Shown here: piece after piece, positions 1 through 5,121 of the stretch | How the letters are laid out: every line of letters starts with the position of its first letter | How positions within the stretch are numbered: position 1 is the stretch's first letter | Source of the DNA: Aquirufa sp. | Lineage (GTDB): Bacteria; Bacteroidota; Bacteroidia; Cytophagales; Spirosomataceae | Reading direction: 5' to 3' | DNA length: 14,762 nucleotides | NCBI GenBank assembly: GCA_030833145.1 | Contig: JAURHT010000040.1 | Location: 1-14,762 of the forward strand | Made by a program: the position numbers and the translations under genes | The notes under the pieces: generated by a model | The model's input: the letters and a program-made list of their open reading frames with translations, nothing else | What the model was told of the DNA's origin: nothing | The model's database searches: none

Positions 1-47
1 GCTGCCGCTATTCCTGACTTCTCTCTAATTTTTGTAATTAATGCCAT
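1..47 (-). CDS. N-terminal fragment of a PpiD/SurA-type peptidyl-prolyl isomerase (partial)
   Basis: Read leftward from an ATG at 47-45, the frame is open to the window edge and gives fifteen residues, MALITKIREKSGIAA. This closely matches, from memory, the start of Bacteroidota PpiD-like membrane-anchored foldases, which begin MALI-x-x-IR-x-RSG just before an N-terminal transmembrane helix. Members of that family are periplasmic, inner-membrane-anchored chaperones/prolyl isomerases that help fold outer-membrane and secreted proteins. Only the cytoplasmic N-terminal tail is visible, with no catalytic domain, so the call rests on a short motif. It lies 96 bases downstream of the argD stop on the same strand. 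I see no clear promoter in 48-143. The only structure there is a weak 8-base inverted repeat (92-99 with 129-136). Confidence 0.5.
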   Translation of the reverse strand, partial: MALITKIREKSGIAA

Positions 48-143
48 TATAAGGATAAATAATTGTTTTTACTCTCTATTTTTCTCTTGTGTTTTGAACA
101 AAAGAAACGCAAAATAATCACATTTCTAGTTCAAAAGCAAGGG

Positions 144-1268
144 TTAATTTGCTAAAACCGTTTTTAAACTTTGTAAAAATTGATCCGCTATTTTTTGATC
201 GATCGCTAAGCTCGGTAAAAGACGCAAGGTATGCTTCCCTGAATAACCGCAGAAGATATGTTCTTTAAATAATAAAGCATCTCTTACAGTCCCCACAGGC
301 TGTTCTACCTCAATTCCGATCATCAAACCGCGACCTCTCACTTCGGTTATGCCTTTTATGCCTTTCAGCTCTTTTTGAATATAATCACCCACCTTCGCCG
401 CATTCTCGATCAACTTTTCTTCTTGAATCACATCCAGCACCACATTCGCCGCCGTACACGCTAAGTGATTTCCTCCAAAAGTCGTCCCCAGCAAGCCATA
501 GCTCGCCTGAATATGTGGCGCGATTAATACACCACCGATAGGGAATCCATTGCCCATACCTTTCGCAGTCGTCATCATATCCGGATGAATCCCCGCAAAC
601 TGATGCGAAAAGAATTGTCCAGAACGGCCATAACCACACTGCACAGAATCCAAAATCAACTGCGCCCCCGTCTCATCACAACGCTTTCTCAACGCCTGCA
701 AGAACGCATCACTCGCCACCTGAATGCCACCCACACCCTGAATTCCTTCTACAATCACCGCCGCTGTTTCTTCCGTAATCCCTTCTTCCAATCCCTCAAT
801 GCCATTAAACGGCAAGAAACTCACGTGCGACGTATCATTAATAGGCGCCACAATGCTCGGATTATCCGTCACCGCCACAGCCCCCGCCGTTCTTCCGTGA
901 AATGCCTTCGAAAAGGCTACCACCTTCTTACGGCCCGTATGAAACGACGCTAATTTCAAGGCGTTCTCATTCGATTCCGCCCCTGAATTCGTCAAGAATA
1001 AGGTATAATCTTCGTATCCAGACACGCGACCCAGTTTCTCCGCCAGCTCTTGCTGCCCAGAAATGATAATCGAATTCGAGTAGAAACCGATGTTACTCAG
1101 CTGCTCCGTCATTCGCTTCACATAGGTAGGATGCGAGTGTCCGATGGAAATCACCGCGTGACCGCCATATAAATCCAGGTATTCCTGGCCGTTTTTGTCC
1201 CAAACCGTACTTCCTTTGGCTTTTACAAGCTCAATGTCGTAGAGGGGGTATACGTTGAATAGATTCAT
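144..1268 (-). CDS. argD: Acetylornithine/succinylornithine aminotransferase (ArgD type)
   Basis: PLP-dependent class III aminotransferase, 374 residues, a normal length for the Bacteroidota form. It converts N-acyl-glutamate semialdehyde plus glutamate to N-acyl-ornithine in cytoplasmic arginine synthesis. Visible features: the entry motif YLDLYGGHAVISIGHSHP (30-47), the phosphate-binding stretch NSGAESNENALKLA (94-107), the AFHGRT motif (122-127), the cofactor Asp207 in LDSVQCGYGRSG, and the Schiff-base lysine K236 in TTAKGMGNGFPIGG. The residue after Asp207 is Ser where most relatives I recall have Glu (DEVQ/DEIQ). Bacteroidota are known to run this pathway with succinylated intermediates, so acetyl- versus succinyl-ornithine cannot be decided here. 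It is downstream of argC but separated by 201 bases containing a repeat element and terminator-like hairpin, so it may have a separate or reduced transcript. Confidence 0.92.
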   Translation of the reverse strand: MNLFNVYPLYDIELVKAKGSTVWDKNGQEYLDLYGGHAVISIGHSHPTYVKRMTEQLSNIGFYSNSIIISGQQELAEKLGRVSGYEDYTLFLTNSGAESNENALKLASFHTGRKKVVAFSKAFHGRTAGAVAVTDNPSIVAPINDTSHVSFLPFNGIEGLEEGITEETAAVIVEGIQGVGGIQVASDAFLQALRKRCDETGAQLILDSVQCGYGRSGQFFSHQFAGIHPDMMTTAKGMGNGFPIGGVLIAPHIQASYGLLGTTFGGNHLACTAANVVLDVIQEEKLIENAAKVGDYIQKELKGIKGITEVRGRGLMIGIEVEQPVGTVRDALLFKEHIFCGYSGKHTLRLLPSLAIDQKIADQFLQSLKTVLAN

Positions 1269-1319
1269 TTATTATTATTTGAAAGAATAAAGCATAGAGC
1301 ACAAAGAATAAAGTTGGTT

Positions 1320-1347
1320 AAAAAATGAGCCTATGGCTTCATTTTTT
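1320..1347. terminator. A/T-armed hairpin, probable bidirectional terminator between argC and argD
   Basis: AAAAAATGAGCC and GGCTTCATTTTTT pair around the loop TAT with one bulged base. The stem has a short GC-containing apex, an A-run on one side and a T-run on the other, so it has the form of a Rho-independent terminator on either strand. It sits inside repeat copy A between two genes that would otherwise be in one operon. Confidence 0.6.
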
Positions 1348-1376
1348 AGACTTTAGTTTAAAATCTTCATGAACTT

Positions 1377-1391
1377 ATCCGCGAAGCGGAT
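1377..1391. repeat. GC-rich palindrome, core CGC-GAA-GCG (copy 1)
   Basis: ATCCGC and GCGGAT are perfect inverted arms around GAA. The identical 15-mer, as its reverse complement, is at 6186-6200. A variant with the same core but different outer arms is at 6299-6313. It is conspicuous for its GC content in AT-rich intergenic DNA. Confidence 0.8.
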
Positions 1392-1451
1392 TCCATCTTT
1401 ATTCTTTATGCTTTGTGCTCTATGCTTTAATTTTATTCTTTATGCTTTACA

Positions 1452-1508
1452 GAAGATTTAGGATTAAAGCTAAAATCCGATGGATTTAAGCTTTAATCCT
1501 AAATCTTC
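1452..1508. repeat. 57-base palindrome spanning the argC stop codon
   Basis: Arms of 27 bases (1452-1478 and 1482-1508) are complementary except for one A:A mismatch, around the loop GAT. The right half encodes the last residues of ArgC and the stop codon is inside the structure. The sequence after the stop is therefore an inverted copy of the gene's own 3' end. As RNA this would be a very stable 3' hairpin on argC mRNA and could act as terminator, 3'-end stabiliser or processing site. Confidence 0.8.
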
Positions 1509-2411
1509 CTCCCACCCCAGCATCAAATTCATATTCTGAACCGCTTGGCCGGAGGCACCTTTGATCAAGTTATCGATCACGGAGCTGATGAGGATTTGGC
1601 CCTCGTGGACCTGTAAATGAAGAAAACACTTGTTCGTATTCACCACTTGTTTCACATCCACTGCTTGTGGGCTGAGGAAAACGAAGGGCGAATTCGCGTA
1701 GAAATCTTCGTATAGTTTTTCAGCCTGTTCCTGCGTCCCGCTGTAAGGCGTGTACACATTCGCCATGATCCCACGCGAGAAATTGCCGCGGTAGGGGATA
1801 AAATGGATGGCTTTCTTTGTGCCTAATGTCTGTTTAATTTCTGCCAAATGCTGGTGCGTAAACGTTTTGTACACACTCACATTGTTATTTCTCCACGAGA
1901 AATGGCTTGTAGGCGAAAGGGACTGGCCAGCACCTGTCGAACCGGTGATGGCTGAAACGTGCACGTCTTCGGTAATTAAGCTTGCAGCCGCGAGAGGCAA
2001 AAGGGCTAGTTCGATCGAAGTGGCGAAGCAACCGGGGTTCGCGATTTTGGTCGCGGATTGGATCTTTTCCTTTTGGAATTCGGCTAAACCGTAGACAAAG
2101 CCTTCCGATTCATCGCGGAAGTCCGTGCTTAAATCGATGATTTTCGTGTGCCAAGGAATGTCGTTCGCAGCTAAGAATTTCTTCGATTCGCCGTGCCCGG
2201 AACATAAGAAGAGGACGTCTACTGGAGTTAAGTCTTTGGAAAAACGAAGATGCGTGGAGCCCAATAAATCCGTGTGCACATCCGAGATCAATTTTCCCGC
2301 CTGTGAGTTCGATAAAATACTGGTCAAATGCACATCCGGGTGATTCCATAAGATTCTTAGTAATTCGCCTCCAGTGTAGCCTGCGGCTCCTACGATTCCG
2401 ATCTTTGCCAT
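1470..2411 (-). CDS. argC: N-acetyl-gamma-glutamyl-phosphate reductase
   Basis: NADPH-dependent reductase that converts N-acyl-glutamyl-5-phosphate to the semialdehyde, the step before ArgD. The protein has 313 residues, the compact length usual for this family. The N-terminal dinucleotide-binding fold is shown by GIVGAAGYTGGELLR (5-19), and the catalytic cysteine is C128 in ANPGCFATS. The ATG is 1 base after the argG stop, so the two are almost certainly co-transcribed and probably translationally coupled. The last eight or so codons and the TAG lie inside the palindrome 1452-1508, and the repeat element begins just beyond it. The C-terminal GLKLKSIGF resembles, from memory, the normal end of Bacteroidota ArgC, so the coding half is probably original and the copy after the stop secondary. 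Confidence 0.94.
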   Translation of the reverse strand: MAKIGIVGAAGYTGGELLRILWNHPDVHLTSILSNSQAGKLISDVHTDLLGSTHLRFSKDLTPVDVLFLCSGHGESKKFLAANDIPWHTKIIDLSTDFRDESEGFVYGLAEFQKEKIQSATKIANPGCFATSIELALLPLAAASLITEDVHVSAITGSTGAGQSLSPTSHFSWRNNNVSVYKTFTHQHLAEIKQTLGTKKAIHFIPYRGNFSRGIMANVYTPYSGTQEQAEKLYEDFYANSPFVFLSPQAVDVKQVVNTNKCFLHLQVHEGQILISSVIDNLIKGASGQAVQNMNLMLGWEEDLGLKLKSIGF

Positions 2412-2412
2412 C

Positions 2413-3606
2413 TTATTGTTCGTTAACTTTCCGGTGGATCATGGTTTGGTTCGACGCGATTTTTGAGAACCCTCTCACATCGTCACCTGTCCACGCTTTG
2501 TTCATTTCTCCGTACGCCCCAAAAACAGAGGACATTAAATCATATTTCGATTCCATTCCCGTCACCATAAATTGGTAAGGAGACAAAGTCACGTAAACTG
2601 TACCCGTCACATTGCCTTGCGTATCCGCTAGGAACGTTTCGAAATTACGCATCACTGGCTCTAAGAACTGGCCTTCGTGTAAAAGCGTTCCGTACATATC
2701 ACCGATGTTTTGTTTCCAATACAATTGGTGCTTCGTTAATACGTGTTTCTCTAATAAATGGTGTGCTTTAATAATGATCAAAGGCGCCGGAGCCTCAAAG
2801 CCCACACGTCCTTTAATCCCGATGATTGTATCACCCACGTGGATGTCACGGCCAATCGCAAAAGCACCCGCTCTTTCCGTTAATTCCCGAATCGCAGCCA
2901 CAGTCGATGGGAATTTCTTGCCATCTAAACCGACTAATTGACCCGCTTCGAATTGCAAGCTGATTTTCTCCGGAGTCGTCTTCGTTAATTGCGTAGGCCA
3001 AGCCTCTTCCGGTAAATAACCATCGGATGTCAAGGTCTCTTTTCCACCTACGGAGGTACCCCAAAGGCCTTTATTGATCGAATAAGTCGACTTGTGCCAT
3101 TCTTGCACGACGCCTTTCGATTTTAAGAATTCGATTTCTGCTTCTCTGGATAATTGCAAGTCGCGGATGGGCGTGATCACCTCGCACTCCGGTGCAAGGA
3201 TTCTGAACACCACATCGAAACGAACTTGGTCGTTACCCGCGCCTGTACTTCCGTGCGCGATGGCTTTGGCTCCTAATTTGGCAGCATACTTAGCGACTGC
3301 CGTAGCTTGAAAAACGCGCTCTGCAGAGACAGAAAGGGGATAGGTATTGTTTTTTAATACATTGCCAAAAACCAAGTACTTCAAACAATCTTGGTAGTAT
3401 TCCTCCACCACGTCCAAAGTTACGTGCGAAGTCACCCCTAACGAATAGGCTTTCTCCTCGATCGTTTTCAACTCCGCCGGAGAGAATCCACCCGTGTCCA
3501 CTAAGGCCGAGTGCACTTCCATGCCGCGCTCTTCCGTTAAATATTTCACACAAAAGGAGGTGTCTAAACCACCACTAAACGCTAGAATTACTTTAGGCTT
3601 GCTCAT
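2413..3606 (-). CDS. argG: Argininosuccinate synthase
   Basis: Cytoplasmic ATP-dependent ligase joining citrulline and aspartate to argininosuccinate, the penultimate arginine step. It has 397 residues, typical for the family. The PP-loop SGGLDTS is at residues 11-17 near the N-terminus. Further family motifs are AHGSTGAGNDQVRFD and the Y-S-I-N-K-G-L-W-G segment of the citrulline/aspartate site. The start at 3606 is 7 bases after the acyltransferase stop and gives the standard short lead into the PP-loop. It is the second structural gene of the arginine operon behind the leader ORF. Confidence 0.96.
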   Translation of the reverse strand: MSKPKVILAFSGGLDTSFCVKYLTEERGMEVHSALVDTGGFSPAELKTIEEKAYSLGVTSHVTLDVVEEYYQDCLKYLVFGNVLKNNTYPLSVSAERVFQATAVAKYAAKLGAKAIAHGSTGAGNDQVRFDVVFRILAPECEVITPIRDLQLSREAEIEFLKSKGVVQEWHKSTYSINKGLWGTSVGGKETLTSDGYLPEEAWPTQLTKTTPEKISLQFEAGQLVGLDGKKFPSTVAAIRELTERAGAFAIGRDIHVGDTIIGIKGRVGFEAPAPLIIIKAHHLLEKHVLTKHQLYWKQNIGDMYGTLLHEGQFLEPVMRNFETFLADTQGNVTGTVYVTLSPYQFMVTGMESKYDLMSSVFGAYGEMNKAWTGDDVRGFSKIASNQTMIHRKVNEQ

Positions 3607-3613
3607 ACTTGAT

Positions 3614-4276
3614 CTATTTCGCCTTCTTTTTAAAAGGCATTAATAATTTTTCTTTAAACTTCTTTAGACGCGTGAAATCGGCGATATTCTTCAAGAATAG
3701 CCATTTCTCGTCTTTCTCTTCTGTGGTTTTCTTATCCGGATTCTCTGGATCGTAAATCATTCCCGTACACAAACAGATCTTGCGTTCTGTTCTAGTTAGG
3801 ATGTCAAAATTCACACAAGATTCACAACCTTTCCAGAAATTATCATCCACCGGCAACTCCGCAAAAGTCGTAGGCACATAGCCTAAGTCAGAATTGATCT
3901 TCATCACCGCCAAAGACGTCGTAATACCAATGATTTTAGCGTCTGGATACCGGGTTCGCGATAATTCAAAGGCGCGTTCCTTAACTGCTTTAGCTACCCC
4001 AAACTGGCGGTAACTTGGTTTTACAATCAAGCCAGAGTTCGCCACAAACTTCCCGTGTTGCCAGGTTTCCACATAACAGAAACCCACAAAAGAGCCGTCC
4101 ACGTCATCAGTTGCGATGATCGCTTTGCCTTCTGACATTTTTTCTTGAAGGTATTCAGGGGTACGCTTGGCAATTCCGGTTCCGCGGGCTTTGGCTGATT
4201 CAGCCATCTCGTGGCAGATGGATTCGGCTAGGGCGAAATGTTGTTCGCTAGCCACTTGAACGGTATATTTATTCAT
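3614..4276 (-). CDS. GNAT acyltransferase, probable N-acylglutamate synthase of the arginine operon
   Basis: A 220-residue GNAT-fold protein. The acyl-CoA-binding motif A is LIVKPSYRQFGVAKAVKE (83-100), with R90-Q-F-G-V-A forming the pyrophosphate loop, followed by a strand and helix of GNAT type. Being first in the operon, just before argG, it is the natural candidate for the committing step (glutamate plus acetyl- or succinyl-CoA), because no classical argA, argJ or argB is in view. This role is inferred from context. After the GNAT core there are four cysteines in a C151-x-x-C154 ... C168-x-C170 arrangement, which could bind a metal. The C-terminus is strongly basic (KKFKEKLLMPFKKKAK). The ATG at 4276 lies 50 bases after the leader-peptide stop. 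No clear Shine-Dalgarno is seen, as is common in this phylum. Confidence 0.75.
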   Translation of the reverse strand: MNKYTVQVASEQHFALAESICHEMAESAKARGTGIAKRTPEYLQEKMSEGKAIIATDDVDGSFVGFCYVETWQHGKFVANSGLIVKPSYRQFGVAKAVKERAFELSRTRYPDAKIIGITTSLAVMKINSDLGYVPTTFAELPVDDNFWKGCESCVNFDILTRTERKICLCTGMIYDPENPDKKTTEEKDEKWLFLKNIADFTRLKKFKEKLLMPFKKKAK

Positions 4277-4284
4277 TTAAGAAC

Positions 4285-4406
4285 GTAAAAAAGAATGAAA
4301 CAAATTATACAAACACCTGCAGGGTATCAGACCCGGAAGATGAATCGTCTCCTTCGTCGAAGAGGAGAGGTAGAGTAATAATTTGAATTAGTAAACGTCA
4401 TTCTTT
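4285..4406 (-). promoter_or_regulatory. Putative arginine attenuator / structured leader RNA
   Basis: On the minus-strand transcript, three structures overlap or follow the arginine codons. Hairpin 1 (4349-4367) pairs CUCC/GGAG and UUC/GAA and covers the CGA CGA AGG codons. Hairpin 2 (4335-4352) pairs GGAGA with UCUUCC. It shares the GGAG bases with hairpin 1, so only one of the two can form. Hairpin 3 (4322-4334) is GGGU/ACCC around the leader stop. In addition, two nested 8-base blocks are complementary over a distance (4290-4297 with 4399-4406, and 4301-4308 with 4378-4385). They would pair the leader start codon with the region just before a six-U run at 4292-4287. A strong GC hairpin directly before the U-run is absent, so the output could be termination, RBS masking or Rho-dependent control. 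Confidence 0.45.
4327..4401 (-). CDS. Arginine-rich leader peptide upstream of the arginine operon
   Basis: A 24-codon ORF with ATG at 4401-4399 and TGA at 4329-4327, reading MTFTNSNYYSTSPL, then five arginines, then FIFRV. The arginine codons are CGA CGA AGG AGA CGA, followed four codons later by CGG. By eye the neighbouring structural genes lean more on CGT/CGC. A run of five codons for the operon's end product in a tiny ORF just before the first structural gene is the signature of ribosome-mediated attenuation, as in trp, his and leu leaders. It is too short for routine gene calling. The peptide itself is probably not functional. Expression is inferred. I could not find a convincing promoter reading into it, and no homologue comparison was possible. 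Confidence 0.7.
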   Translation of the reverse strand: MTFTNSNYYSTSPLRRRRRFIFRV

Positions 4407-4413
4407 AGTTTTG
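4382..4413 (+). promoter_or_regulatory. Bacteroidota-type promoter for aat-proB
   Basis: TTTG at 4382-4385, a 20-base spacer and TAGTTTTG at 4406-4413 match the Bacteroidota primary-sigma consensus (TTG, 17-23 bases, TAnnTTTG) exactly. Transcription would begin near 4420 and leave about an 80-base 5' UTR before aat. The -33 box and spacer lie on top of the start of the antisense arginine leader ORF. Confidence 0.6.
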
Positions 4414-4420
4414 CCAAAGC

Positions 4421-4436
4421 TTTGTCAAGTGACAAA
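4421..4436. promoter_or_regulatory. Inverted repeat, candidate operator in the divergent arg/aat region
   Basis: TTTGTCA-AG-TGACAAA is a perfect 7-base inverted repeat. It lies upstream of the arginine leader ORF and just beyond the -7 box of the aat promoter, about where a repressor would affect either direction. The regulator is unknown, and it does not obviously match the E. coli ArgR box. Within it the minus strand reads TTGACA. Confidence 0.35.
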
Positions 4437-4499
4437 TGCATTTAAGGGTCGAATTTCGTGAAATCTTCGTTTAAATCCCAATAATCAAGTAATTATTTC

Positions 4500-5108
4500 A
4501 TGGAAGCCTCTACACCACTCACCGCCGAAACCCTAGTCTATGCCTACGCATCGGGTATGTTTCCCATGGCGGAAGAGACAGGAGAGATTTTTTGGTATAG
4601 CCCAGACCCCAGAGCGATCATTCCCATCCAAAGTTATAAGCCTGCCAAATCGCTGAGGCCCATCATCAACCAAAAACGCTTCGAAATCCGCGTAGACACC
4701 TGTTTCGAGCAAGTCATGCGCAATTGTGCCTTGCCGCGTCCCACGGAGGATGAAACCTGGATTTCCGAAGAATTGATCGCAGCTTACACGGAATTACACC
4801 GCATGGGTTTAGCCCATTCAGTGGAGGCCTGGCAGGATGATAAACTGGTGGGAGGGCTTTATGGTGTTTCTTTAGGGGCCGTATTTTTTGGCGAATCCAT
4901 GTTCTCCTTTGTCTCTAATTCTTCTAAAGTAGCCTTTCATTATTTGATCCAAATCCTGCGCGAACAAAATTACCAGCTATTGGATTCACAATTCATGAAC
5001 GACAACGTATTGCGTTACGGCGCCATCAATATTCCTCGTACCGCCTACATCAAAAGACTCGCCAAAGCCCTAAAAAGCACTTGCGACTTTCAGAAACCCA
5101 CAATTTAA
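4500..5108 (+). CDS. aat: Leucyl/phenylalanyl-tRNA--protein transferase
   Basis: Transfers Leu or Phe from aminoacyl-tRNA to the N-terminal Arg or Lys of proteins, marking them for ClpS/ClpAP-type N-end-rule degradation in the cytoplasm. It has 202 residues, within the usual range of about 180-240. Family motifs are all present: SGMFPMAEETGEIFWYSPDPRAIIP (18-42), WISEELIAAYTELH (87-100), AHSVEAW (105-111), GGLYGVSLGAVFFGESMFS (118-136) with the conserved Glu132, and DSQF (162-165) with the catalytic-pocket Asp162 and Gln164. The ATG at 4500 gives the standard N-terminus. proB follows after 13 bases, so the two are probably co-transcribed from the promoter at 4382-4413. No functional link between them is evident. 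Confidence 0.95.
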   Translation: MEASTPLTAETLVYAYASGMFPMAEETGEIFWYSPDPRAIIPIQSYKPAKSLRPIINQKRFEIRVDTCFEQVMRNCALPRPTEDETWISEELIAAYTELHRMGLAHSVEAWQDDKLVGGLYGVSLGAVFFGESMFSFVSNSSKVAFHYLIQILREQNYQLLDSQFMNDNVLRYGAINIPRTAYIKRLAKALKSTCDFQKPTI

Positions 5109-5121
5109 CGTAAATTGCGGT

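Larger units (their letters stand above)
1282..1449 (-). repeat. Composite intergenic repeat element, copy A
   Basis: The element fills most of the argC-argD gap. Read on the minus strand it consists of: an array of degenerate heptamers (AAAGCAT, AAAGAAT, AGAGCAC) at 1449-1397; a GC palindrome (1391-1377); about 30 bases of spacer; an A/T-armed hairpin (1347-1320); and an inverted heptamer array (1313-1282). The plus-strand array at 1282-1313 splits cleanly as AAAGAAT, AAAGCAT, AGAGCAC, AAAGAAT, AAAG. Copy B at 6147-6295 has the same parts in the same order on the other strand. The segment 1397-1430 differs from 6262-6295 at a single base over 34. No ORF or transposase lies inside. It could be a MITE-like non-autonomous element, a REP-like dispersed unit or a structured RNA. 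Confidence 0.8.

Noticed and set aside
92..136. Inverted repeat TTTTGAAC/GTTCAAAA downstream of argD as a terminator
   Set aside because: The stem is only 8 AT-rich base pairs with a 29-base loop and no adjacent T-run, too weak to call.
1282..1449. Heptamer arrays as a CRISPR
   Set aside because: Units are 7 bases with no spacers and degenerate contents, and no cas genes are nearby.
4317..4324. Perfect 8-base palindrome CCTGCAGG in the arginine leader
   Set aside because: It is too short to form a hairpin and could be a chance restriction-type site. It is noted only because it sits beside the leader stop.
4415..4422. Minus-strand AAGCTTTG as the -7 box of the arginine operon
   Set aside because: It has one mismatch in the TA of TAnnTTTG and no TTG at the required distance. 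The arginine promoter remains unidentified.
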